Origin: Beta vulgaris subsp. vulgaris
Lineage: Eukaryota; Streptophyta; Magnoliopsida; Caryophyllales; Amaranthaceae
Length of the DNA: 64,000 nt
Assembly: GCF_026745355.1 (NCBI RefSeq)
Contig: NC_079204.1
Location: forward strand, 48,424,285 to 48,488,284
Direction: 5' to 3'
Shown here piece by piece: positions 45,590 through 58,600 of the stretch (the first letter of the stretch is position 1; every line of letters starts with the position of its first letter). The notes beneath the pieces were generated by a model. That model saw nothing but the letters and a program-made list of their open reading frames with translations, was not told where the DNA came from and made no database searches. Position numbers and translations under genes: made by a program.

Positions 45590-46842
45590 AGTCAGTGATG
45601 CTTTTTTTTTTCTAGACTCATCTTTTCATTTTTCTTCCTCATTGTATCCTGCTCCCAAAAATATTCTTCCTTCTAAACTCTAACCTGCTCAAAACTCTCA
45701 TGTATACCAATTATGAATTTGGTGCTCAAATTTAATTCATAATTTCCACATGTTTTACTTTGTTCTTGCTAAAAATTTCTCTCTCGATCCTCTTTTATGT
45801 GTTCCTCGATCTTGTGCCAACTTATCCAAAAAATCCAATGCAAATCAAGGATATGAGGGAACCAAAAACTACATTTCACGACTCTAAAAAATTTACAATT
45901 TGATGGCTTCAACACTTTTTACTCTCTCATTTTCTAATTTTTATCCATTAGCATGGGATACTAAAAGAACTATGTATTCCTGATTTTTTTTCTAGTGCTT
46001 TTAGTCGGGTTATCAACTACCCATCAAATTAAAGAATGAATACGATTTTGAACACCTCTATGTAATCATAAGATAAGTATATGAATATGAGTCTTATATT
46101 AAAGTACATTTCGAGCCAAATCTAATGGTATAGACATATGATTTTCTACTTTATATAATTCAAGTTATGACCAATTAACATAATATAACGATCCCTTTTA
46201 GTTTATTGAAAATCAAACTCTCTCTTTTGATTAATCAAAACTCTAATTATTCATTTTTATTACTCTAAAATTATATAAATACATGACGTGACATGGAATA
46301 CTATGTATCTCTTCCAATGCTCCCTCAAAAAAAAATCCTATGTTATGTATGAATATATTATATTTAGGGGTTACCATGGGGATTCTGGACACGAGAATCC
46401 CCTCTCGTATTTTTTTTTTACATTAATTCAAAAATTTTGTCAACGACAACTTCATTCTCACTATTGGAGAGCTTTTAAATCAATTATTGGCTTATATCTA
46501 TCTATATATTAGATTTTATTTCTCTCTTTGTTTTGCGAGTTTGGGGCTATGATGCTGTGTTGTTTCTTTTTTTACTAGAAATTGGCCTGTTAATGTTTGT
46601 GCAAAGTCACAATATATGTTAGATTTACTTCTACAATTAATTGAACCAATCTTAAATCTACTTTAAAACTATAAAAAAAATCGATGAACCCACTCGTGGA
46701 AGGTTGTATCCAACCATGACACAGAAGAGGGTATACATAATTGAGTTTCATCTATAAATAATGTTTATTTTGTTTGAAATTAGTATTATTTTATTTGATA
46801 GATTTGATCTATATGTGTTAGATTTGATTTTTCAAAGTGTTT
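45590..46842. other. Intergenic AT-rich region, nothing recognised
   Basis: No conserved coding frame, terminal repeat or RNA gene was seen between the LINE and the next element. Confidence 0.6.
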
Positions 46843-48004
46843 GTGGTTGTGCACACCCGTGCCTATCAACTCATTTTCAAAGGGTCATATCTCACTAGTG
46901 TTTCATTAAAATTGAGCGTTTGATTAGGCGATGGAAAGCTATCGAGCCAAATTTCATCTCATAGTTGAATCTTCTAAAAATATTGAGTGTGATGTGAGAA
47001 ATTTTCATCTCATAATTGAATTTTCTAAAAATATTGAAGTTGACCCTTGTGCACAAAATGTTCCCTTCTGCATAAAATCTTGCAAAACGTCCCTTTTTTT
47101 CTTACCCCGATGAACTTTTTAATGCTTGGTGTCTGGGGTGATGACCTTGGAGGTAACACTGTTTTAAAAATATAGCTTAAATACTAATGAATAAGATGGA
47201 TTACTCTTATGAACGAATTAAATGGAATTACTCGTATGAGTAATTACGGTAACCCTAAAGAATTATGTTACTCTTAACAACAAAAGGGGTGTTACTCTTA
47301 TAAACAAATGGGGTTAATATATAACAAAAGGGGATACTAATCAGTTTTCTCTTATGAAAAATTAAGTTTATTCGTATAAATAAATACAATTACTTTTGTG
47401 AACATTTGGGATTACAGCTCATATGATTAATTGAGATTACGAGTACGAATGAACGAAGTTTCTTTTATGATTAAATAGAGTTATTTATAAGATTAAATAA
47501 GGTTACTTATATGATCAAACGAGGTTACTTTTAAAAAATAATCGAGGTTACTTATGTAGTATTTTCAAGGTTACGCATAACAATAGAAGGGGGGTTACTC
47601 TTATAAACAAATGGGGTTACTTTTATAAACAAAATGGGATACTAATGAACTTACTCTTATGAACCAATGGACTCACTCGTATAGTCGTTTATATGATTGA
47701 ATGTGTTAACCTTTGACGGATGAGGTTACTCTTATAAATAAAATATATTACTCTAGTAAACAAATGAGGTTAGTTTTATAACAAAAGGAAACATTAACTA
47801 ATTTAATCTTATGAGAATTGGATCAATTCAAATGGACATTTCTCACAGCGCACTCAACATTTTGGGAAGATATTCAAGTTGGATTTGGAAATTTGGTCGA
47901 TAGCTTTTCAACACCTGATTAAAAGCTCAAATTTGATGAAAAACAAGCGATATATGACCTTGTGAATCAAATGAGCTGACGAACTGACAAGCGCACCCAG
48001 CCAC
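46843..48004. mobile_element. Long-TIR DNA transposon (possibly MULE), internal repeat array
   Basis: The first ~120 bases and the reverse complement of the last ~120 bases align along their length: GTGG at the tip, then GGTCATAT, then TTTGAGC/ATTGAGC and AAAGCTATCGA..CCAAATTT. This inverted-repeat length suggests a Mutator-like element, but no clean 9-bp TSD was found, so ends and superfamily are provisional. The interior (about 47140-47830) is a degenerate tandem array of GGTTACTCTTATAAACAAAT-type units. No transposase. Confidence 0.65.
47140..47830 (+). repeat. Degenerate ~25-30-bp array (GGTTACTCTTATAAACAAATG)
   Basis: Dozens of imperfect units such as GAGGTTACTTTTA, GGGGTTACTCTTATAAACAA and AAAAGGGGATACTAAT. 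No open frame persists. It occupies the middle of the long-TIR element. Confidence 0.7.
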
Positions 48005-49652
48005 ATATAAGAATTTGTGTTATTGTTGACAATATTATATGAATTTTGTTGATACATTTACATTATTTTATAAAAAGATTAGATGTAAGTGTGATTATCA
48101 ATCAAGCACACGACTAGTTGTACATAAGAAAGTTGTCAGTTCAGTAGAGCCTTTTATATTACATACCTAAAAAATGTAGAATAACTCAATAAGCATGATA
48201 TAAGAAAAGGAACTTAAAACCATTTTATACAACTAGTAATACCCAAGTGTAAGTGTAACTTGCATATGTCCCCCCCATTTGTGGGATAAGATCAAGAATT
48301 AATGTAAAAAGAGTATTATAATAATAAATAAAATAAAATTATGAAACATCTGAACTTATGAATTTAATCAATAATAATGAGTTGCACGTTTGCTCTGAAA
48401 AGATCTATCTATTGAAACATCTTATGTATGTAGCATATCAAATGAGAAAGTGAAACTTAGTCAAAATTCATGAAATTAAAAGTCAAAGAATCTTTTATGA
48501 TCAGATTCCAACATCTCTTCAAATTGCTTAATCAGTTAATATCTTTCTTATAGAAAAATTGTTTAGATCATCGGATCTAATTAAACCCCCACAAACGAAT
48601 CAGATTGATCCCTTGATATATCAATATTGTACTTTAACCCATAATAAAATGAAATCTGATTTCTAATTTGGGTTTCGTCAAAGATTAAGTATGATCTAAG
48701 TTATTTAGCTGAATAATTAACGGTATCAATTATTAGTAATTAACTAATTAAGTTTTGTATGAAAAGTAACACTATAAAAGCCAGTTGACATTTGGAGCCA
48801 AATGTACCATTTCCCCCAATAAATCAAACATAAATAGTTCTCCAAACAGTTACGTCTCTGTACTATAGGAGAGGGCATTTTCATCATTTCAGTTTGTACT
48901 CTCCTCCAACAACAACCAAGGTGGTTCAGACAAGAAACCTAAAATCCAGTCTTTTTTTTCTTTTAAAAAAAACCCCAGTCTCCTTCTTTTGTATTATTAA
49001 AAAAAAAGTATTTATTAAATTTTCAATATTTTTTTTCTTAAATTATTTCGATAACATCTCTCTATTTTCGAATCAATTACCGCTTTTTATTTCTCTGGAA
49101 AACATTTTTGTGACTGTATATATAAAATTTTCTACGTAATCGTTGTATGTCAAATGGTGCACCAAATACCCATTGACTAATCAACTACAGTATAGTATAA
49201 TTTTTTGTATATGATTCAATTTTGCAAAACCTGCTCTTATTTTTCCGGATTTGTGAAAGGGTAGCAAAGTCACTTGCTGGTAATATCGTAAAACCGTGTG
49301 TTTAATTATTATTTATATACTTTTAATTTTTTTTTAAGGTTTGGGGAAAAGGGAAGAAAGTCGTCTAGTTCTCAAAGACTAGGAAGGAAAACAACACAAC
49401 AATAATTAAAAAATAAAAAAAATCTACTACTAACAAATTAATCTAACAAACTGATCCCAGAAATAAATTCGAAAGGAAATAAACAAGAAAAGGAAGGTTG
49501 TCCTTTATTTCCTTGGCATTCATTTCAATCCCAGCTTTTTTCCCTTTTATCCTCTTCATCACTATTTCCAATTACAATACAACCGCCTCTCTTCTCTCTT
49601 TCTCTCTTTCTCTCTCCTCCACCTTCTCCATCTCTCTTTTTTTTCTCTCTCC
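48005..49652 (+). promoter_or_regulatory. Upstream region and 5' UTR of the TGA bZIP gene
   Basis: A TATA-like CTATAAAAGCC lies at 48772-48782. Just before the ATG is a long CT-rich tract (49583-49650, CTCTCTTTCTCTCTTT type), typical of plant leaders. If the TATA is real, the leader is about 850 nt, possibly with an intron. No other gene was seen here. Confidence 0.4.
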
Positions 49653-52600
49653 ATGGGTTTCCTAGGAGGAGTGGATGGAGTAGCAAGCCAGCAAGAAATG
49701 AAACAGTTGCTCACTTCTGGTGTTGTTCATCCTTTTATGGCAACTACTACCACTAATCATACTATTCATAGTAATAGTAATAATAATAGTAATAGTAATA
49801 GTAATACTAATAATGATCCTCATTTAGACTTGCAACAATTCTCTCTCCTCCATCATCAACACCAACAACAACAACAACAACAATTACAACAACAACATCA
49901 TCATCATCATCAGCATCAGCATCATTCGTCGCAGTCGCAGCAGCAACAACAACAACAGAATATTTCCTTCAGCATGATGCAATCATCTCCATCATCTTCT
50001 TCTCTTCCTGGAAATAATAATAACTTCATGTAGTACTCTTTATATTTTTCTTCATATTCTTATAATTGTCTACTTTTATTTTGTTGTATATAGTATAATG
50101 ATGTTATTTATTACGATTATTAGAGGAGGTGGAAAAGAAAGTAGTAGCACAGGAGCATATGACCTAGGAGAGCTAGATCAGGCGCTTTTTCTTTACCTTG
50201 ATGGCCAAACAGACCATGAACAACAACGACGTGAGTTTTTTTTTTTTTTTTTTTCTTCCTGAATTCGGATATTCTTATTTGGACATCTTGTTTAGGTTAC
50301 GGGATTTATGTTCTTAATTTCGTGGCGTGGATATTAGATAAGAGTTATTGTTTTTTTTTTCTTAATGATCGGAGAAAAAATCAGATTCTTTGAGGATGTG
50401 ATTGGGTCACAACAAAAGCATGATCATAAGCTCTGATGAAAAATCTGTCGTACTTTTTCCTCTTTGACCAGATCATCAGAGGAAAATTCTTTTCACTTTT
50501 TCAACTTTTTTTATTTTTTTAAAAAAGAAATCTCTAAAATCAGTTTGAAGGTGTCAGATGAGCTCAAAATGCATGCCTACTTTTGCTACAAGCTGCTTTT
50601 TTACATACTAAACTCACTCTCTTTTTCTCTTTCATACTAAAGCTAGCAAAGTTAAGTCATCTTTCAATTATTATTACTATCATCTCATCATCAAGTGCAA
50701 CAGATTTTCACATGTTAATATCAATATATCATTATATGTGCAATACTACTCTTTCTATAATTACTTGCCTTATTAGTATGTATGTCTTCTATTATTATTC
50801 ATTGATTTGATACTTTGATATCATTTCGCGCAGAAAATCACAACTCTTCGTCGTCCTCGCCGCCTCGAGGAGTAGGACTTGGAGGTGGAGGTGGAGGAGG
50901 AGGAATGAGACCGCCAACTCTTAACATTTTCCCTTCTCAACCTATGCATGTTGAACCTTCCACCAAGGTGTCTATCTATCTATTTATCTATCTATATACT
51001 TCCTCCGTTTCATAATAAGTGTGATACTTTTCTAAAGAAGCTCTCACATAAAAGAGAGAAGTGTTTCACTTATTATGGAACGGAGGAAGTATCATATATC
51101 GATATTTGTTAATACTTGTATCTAATAAGTTTTTTGATATCTGAAATAATTACGATGTTATGTGAATAATCAAAGACGAGTCCTGGAGGAGTAGGAGTAG
51201 GAGGAGAAGGAGGAGGTCAATCAACAAGCGGTGGTTCGAAGAGACCATCAGAGCAGCCGCCAGCGATTGAGTTGTCAAACAATAATAAGAACAATAATAA
51301 TAACAAAAACAAAAATCAACACGATGTCGCTGCTGAACAATCCAAGTCTATCAAAGTAAGTTGATCCGATCCCTTATAAGATTATTATTGTATATTGTTG
51401 TTGTTATTATATAGTGAATTAGTGATAGTGTAGGATATTTTAAAGTATCATGAAAATGAAATGAGGAATATTAAATATGTATGTGTTGGTTTGTATTTGT
51501 ATTATTCTTTTTGATGGGAGCAGCGTGAAGGAAACCGCAAAGGTCCAACCTCAAGCTCCGAGCAAGAAGGGCCTAAAACACCCGACCCTAAGGTTAGTTA
51601 TTATCTAGTCTATAACTAACCAACTAGGTAATATCTATACAAATATATTAAAAAGGCGTGCGAAAATAAGAAATTGTGTCACGTGGCGCTCTCCCTATGG
51701 AGTTTTAGTTCATGTCATCCATGTAAGATAAAAGAAATTAAGAAATTGCATAGTATAAGGTTTGATCTTGAGATCTCAAATTAAATACATATACTAAAGT
51801 TTTAACCAGTAGACTAAATTGTATTTAGTGTTATTATCATAAAGTATTATATTTATAAATGACATTTTTTCTTACCCGGAGCATAGCCCGGACATAATAA
51901 CTAGTATATATATATATATATGAGCTATGTTTCATTTCTTATTTTAATATACTACCAGAAAGGCAAATGTTGAATTTAAAAAAAACTGAGGAAATATTAG
52001 GCCGTCTTAATTTAGAAAATGTCAATCTTTTAAAGATTTTGCATCTATTAAAATTTCATATGCGATCATGAAATTGTTGTTAGTTGCTTAATCTTTTGGT
52101 TTTCGCTTTAGTATATTATAGCTGAATTGACATAGAATTATGATAAAAGTCATACGATATATAATTATACACCATAAAAGTCATAAGGGGGGTAATAAAA
52201 TGGAGTATTTCTAAAATGTTGAAAGAATAATGCTTTGAGATTGTACTGTGTTTGGGTATTGCTTGCAAGCAGACACTGAGAAGACTTGCTCAGAATAGAG
52301 AAGCAGCAAGGAAAAGCAGGCTTAGAAAAAAGGTTGGTCAGTGTCACAACCATTGAATTTTAATTATATTATTTTTCACGCATTTTGCCAATTTCTTATA
52401 TATAGTCATTGTTTGTTAAGCTTTCCTATTCAACTAGTATAGTACAATTAGAATTTATATGTACTAAGTACTAAGTACTAACTACTATATATTATCAAAG
52501 TATTTACATAAAATAATGTACTTTGATCTTTTTTAATCTTTTAATTGTTAATTCGTTTGTTCAAACTTCAAATTAAACAATGCAGGCTTATGTTCAACAA

Positions 52601-55600
52601 CTAGAATCAAGTAGGATAAGGCTTGCACAGTTAGAACAAGAGCTTCAACGCGCCCGAGCTCAAGTAAGTTGATAAATTAATTATCAAAATTTAATACTTC
52701 CTCCGTTTTTTTTACATATTACACTTTTCAAATCACGAACTCTTAGGTAATTTCGTATCAAGAAATATAATTTCGTATTTAACATCGATCAATTTCTCCT
52801 TCATAGGGTATATTTTTCGGAGGCGGTTTAGGTGGAGCAGATCAAGGTATCCCTGTTGGTGTTTCCAACATCAGCTCAGGTACTAGTTACTACAGGGTTT
52901 GGTCATATAAGTAAGGCATAATTATATGTAAAAAAAAAAAAATACCTAGTTGCATATATATATGCATGTTTAGCAAGTAGTCTTAGTAGTTAATAGTAAT
53001 TCAAACCTTTAATTTAGTCATACCAACTAGTACAAACCAACAAAATGTCAAATATAAATTAATGTATACTAATTAGTAGAAACAATTTGTTTCCTTAATT
53101 AATTAAGTTATCTCTATAGATGCAGCCGTGTTTGACTTGGAATACACAAGGTGGCTAGAAGAAAACCACCGGTTGACCTGCGAGCTACGGGCGGCGGTGC
53201 AAGAACATATACCAGAAAGCGAGTTAAAACTTTATGTAGATAATTGCTTGGCACATTATGATGTGGTAATGAATCTTAAGAGCATGGTGGCAAAAACGGA
53301 CGTTTTTCATCTTGTTTCGGGTATGTGGAAAACCCCGGCCGAGCGGTGCTTCATGTGGATGGGTGGTTTCCGACCTTCCGAGCTTATTAAGGTACTTCTA
53401 TCAGCTCACATCATCTAACTCTGACCTACCAATCTATCTATAAGTTCTTTTATAAGCTAAGTGGCGGAGCCAGGATTTCAAAATCGGGGCACAAAAAAGA
53501 CAAAAGATATTCAATATTAAAAATTTTACAATGCAAAGAAACATTGACTAATATTGGGTTATCTAGATGTATCACTCATCGTTTCATATATTCATTATTT
53601 AATATAAATTAACACATATAAACTAAGTATATGAAAATCAATCAACAAATTACCATCATATAAGTAAAAAAAAACTTTTTTTCTTTTTTAGTGCTTCAAT
53701 TCTCCTGTGTCTTGCGTAGTACGTTTTTCTTTTTTTTTTTTTTTTTTTGAAAATCCTTAAAAATAATTTTTTAATTCGAAGGGTTACGTGATCCCCGTGC
53801 CCTATACTGGCTCCGTCAGTATATAAGCTCCTTGACATAATGGTGCTTAGAGTATATTAGTCGACGTGAGTTAGTTTAGTTGGTAATGTCTAATGAAATA
53901 ATGGTACCTAAAACTAAAAATTATAGTATCTTATTTACACCATTGTCTTTATGCTCTCTATACACTAAAAATGATTTTTTTTTTCATCAGTTATTTGACA
54001 TATCTGGTTTATTATTTACTACAACTTTTTTTCCAAAACATAACCAAGCTATATATTGCCAGCAAATATAGTGTATAAAAGTAATAAAGTAATAATAGTT
54101 CATTTGTCTTTCTCTCTCGATCTCAAAAGTAATAAAGTACTTGTATGAGTACATATTCAACAGAAAACCCTAGTTATAGATCAACACTGTCCACCATAAG
54201 TATATTAATTTACTTTTGATGTGCACTTTATGCCAACCTAGGTGTTACTTTTGTAGTGGGGTTGAAAACAAGTGTAGCATGATACTGATGAGAGTACAAA
54301 AACTAGAGAGATTGATCAGATAATATTACAAGATAAAAGGATGTATTCATTATAATAAGACATGGGTTCTGATTTCATGGAGTTATGAGTACAATTTGTC
54401 TTTGAGTTAAGTGGCCAAGAGTAAGTGGGGGAGAAGAAGATCTCATCAAAGGGTATGAAAATAAATGAAGAAAGGAATCCTGAAGAAGGTTTCCTTTAGA
54501 AGGGTTAAAATGAGGTGATGTTCTGGTTAAACCCCTAAAGCAATGTCTGTTACTTCTTCTTATGGACTTACACCAAGCCATATTATGGTTGTACTCTAAA
54601 TTTATGAATATGGGCAAACTTGCACGGCTCTAGCTACTTCCTCTTTATTCTCTCTCTTCCTTTATATTCATCACCACCCTTGGATTGTTATTAATTATAT
54701 TATTTCATCTTATATATTTTTGGTTCTTAGTAAATAAAAGTTTTACATGTATACATTGATCTAATTAACTACTACCCTTGATTAAATTTTTTCTTTTATG
54801 GCTGTCAGTTAGCTTAGGGTACATTCTCTTCACGCTAAAAAAATTATTGAGCTAATTAAGCCCAATCGGTATGATAAGTTTAATTCAGATAATTAAGTCA
54901 AGGTGAAGAGGAGTTTGAGATCGATTTTTATCTACATCATCAATAATGAAATAAAATTAATTTTTTACATTTTATCTTGAAATTCAAAAACTTATTAATT
55001 ATTTACTTTCGGAAATAATAGACCAATAGTTTCTATTTTTGTGTGTGATAAGATAATGGGCTACTTTAAAAATCTAGTAAGTAACTAAAATTTGACCTTT
55101 TGTATATTGGCCATGTTGTTAGATAATTTTGCACCAAATCGAGCCATTGAGTGACCAACAATTGATGGGCATGTGTGGGTTGCAACAATCAACGCAAGAG
55201 GCAGAAGAGGCACTGTCGCAAGGGCTAGAGGCTCTTCAACAATCTCTGTCTGATGTGATCGCATCCGATACATTGAGCTGCCCTCCTAACATGACCAATT
55301 ACATGGGACAGATGGCTCTTGCCATGAACAAGCTCTCTACGATGGAGAACTTTGTAAGACAGGTACGTTATGCTAATTAATATCTTGTGCATGCATATGC
55401 TACTATATTTTCAATGGTACGTGCTTTCATATGTTAAGTTTACGCTATAGAATATTCATTAATGGTTAGAGTTTACTTGGATAAACTAAAGTAGCTACAA
55501 AATTATAATATATATCAATTATTGTGTTGGGCTATTCACCCAATTAGTTCCGTGGAAAACTAAATTTTTATGGACCTTACTAGTCCTATAAAAAAAACCA

Positions 55601-58600
55601 GAGAGGTACAAAATAATGGTAGAGTTGTCAATATACACTTTATTTAACGTATAACAGTTAGCTATTTAGTGTTTTTCTTTCATTAAAGAGGGAACCACCC
55701 TCTCATATTTCTAGTTGGATAAGTCTAAGGTATTTCTTTACAACATATTTTGAGTCTTTGGCTCATTTCAAGAAAAAAGAAAATTAAATAAGTCTCAAAA
55801 TATTATAATATATGCTAGGTCAGAAAAGCGAAAACTATATATAAATTCTCTTCAAATAGGATTTGAACCTACAACTAGTCTGTTAATAGTCGGCGACTCT
55901 GCCACTAGCTACCGAGGAACAAAAGACTTGAGGAAGCCAACTCTCGTTCTTTAAAAATACTAATTAAGTTTTTAAAAAGAACTTGATAAAAGCATCGGTT
56001 AATTAAAAGCTCAAAATATTACAATTTTAAAGATAACGTTACCAACTAACACATATATGGAAATGTCAAAGTAAAAATGTCTAAATCTCAAAATCGACCA
56101 AACAAGTTTTTACCACATTGTTTAAAAGTAAGATAAACTTGATGATTTTTTCTACTAATATTTCTATGGTAGCCATCGGTTTAAAGGCCATACTAAATTG
56201 TCGATGGAGTTAAAGGCGTGATGCAATGCATTGAGAAGGACTATACATTGATACAATGATACATACCTTGAAGTTTGGGTAAAAAAATTTAAACATATGT
56301 GAAAAGATGAGGCTAATTTAGGAAATAAAGTGGGACCAAATAAAGAAAGTAATGAATCAGGTGCTGCTGCTATGTAAATGTATGGTTGGAAAACCTACTC
56401 CAATCAGATAACCTACTACACAAGAGCCTGCTGCCTGCCTCATTATTGGAGTATAAAAAGGATGTATGTCCTTTACATATACTTTGTGAAATGGACCCTT
56501 TAATTTAGGAAAATTTTTAAATGATTTTAAAGAATATATAAAAACCCTAATGTTTGTAGTTAGAGAGGGACATTAGCAAACTGACAGCTTCCTTAATTAT
56601 ATAATATTGATAGTGATACGTGGCGTCTTATACCAACTTAGTTGAACTTAAATTTTTGTGTTTCATTATTCAAAGTTGATTAGATTTCAAGTGCCTCAAC
56701 TACTATTATATACTTTAAGGACCACTTTTGGCAGGATAATCTGGTTTTGTTTTTGAGTTTAATATTATTGAAGTATTTCCAAGTTGACAATTAACATTTA
56801 TTTAGTCATAGAAAAATATATGTGTAAACAAAAGCTAGAGAAATGACATTTGAGGTGTAATAGTATGTTGAGTATGCTACTCTTGGTTTTAATATTTTTC
56901 ATTTGCTACCTAAATCTTTAGGTAGTTTTGTTTTGTTCTAGAGTTATATAATGGTATATGTCTTTTTATGTTAATCAAGTAAAAGTATGTTTGACCAAAA
57001 CTTTTCAAAAATTGTTTCTACTTCTTAAATGGTTTTGCAAAACCTCTTCATGGAAAAATCGTAAGACAAACACAAATTTTTAAAAGTATCTTGAGAGATA
57101 TATATAGATTTATATTATATGGCCCGTATACAAAAAAAAAAAAGTGTATTTGGCATATTTTTTTATTATGGAGCTATCAGAAATCTAAGTTAATCGATTT
57201 GCTAGTTATTTCTTGTGTATATATTTAGAAGGATAAAGAAAAAAACACATTAAAGACAATCTTTACTACATAAGAAAGTAAGAGTACTGAAAGTTATTAT
57301 TGATGTCTAGATATAAGTACTACATTATTAATTTAACCTATGTGACATCGACCGTAAGTTTTGTAATTCATGTACATTAGCATCACAACACGACTACACA
57401 TAGTAAATTTGTATGCACCAATGATTCCATGTTTACATCATGATATTACTACACGATTAGAAAGAAGTTATGACTTATGAGCATGAAAAAAAGAACACAA
57501 AAAGAATAAGATATTTTTTTTAAAATTAGTTGAGATACTTATGCATAGGAGCATCATATAACTCATGTAATTGATGCAAAATAAAACTTGGGACCAAAGA
57601 TAAATTCCAATTAAACAAAATGAGTATTTATTATCCGACAAAGAAAATGATTTTTAAAAGCCAAATGATGTGTTTCTCATCAATTGTTTTCTCACGATGC
57701 TTTTTTGGGTATTGTTATTCCCTACCATGTATTTACTTACTATATCGCTCTAAGTGTCCGTTTGGTTCGAATTAGGGAATGGAAAACGGAGTGGAATGGA
57801 GATAAGGGGTGGAATGACAATGGAATATGTTATTTTTAACATTTGTTTGTTTTAACTCAGGAATGGAATCATCTTTCTACTACTCCCTTTCTCATTTCTT
57901 GGTTCACATTTCTAATGGATTCATATTTTTTAATATTATCATAATACCCAAAAAATTATAACTTTCTAGAACACGATAATTTTCTACCCACATCAAAATA
58001 ATTCAATCCCATTTCATGAGTCAAACAAAATCGATATACCTAAAATCAATTATACCATTTACATCCACAAATCAGAATTCAGAAAAAAGCAAAAAAAAAA
58101 AAAAAAAAAAAAAGACAAAAAATTACAATATGAGAATTATAGAATCAAGACTTACAAAATATTAATAAAAAGACAACCAAAATCAATCAACCGTCCAAAA
58201 ATCACAAATCAACACCAAGATTCACCAATCTATTTCTCCAAAATGACAAAATGAAAACCAAAATCAAGACAAAAAGAGTAACCAAGCAGTTCTTCAGGTT
58301 TGATTATACCATAGTTATTTTCGAATTTGAACACGATAAGCTTGGTTTTTACTTTCTTTTTCAAGCATGTAGCATCAAACTTGAATTTTCGCCAATCTCT
58401 TCGATTATACAGCTGATTCGAACATCCGCCATTGTTGATTTGAGTGAAAGTGTTGAAATTTTAACAGAGAAATTCGTCAAATTTTTGTAAATTGGGAAAC
58501 CCTGTTTTTTTTTGGATTTGTTATGAAGACATGGAGGAGAAAGAGGGGTGCAAACAGAGGGGAGAGAGGGGTGCGAACAGAGGAGAGAGAAAGAGGTGCA

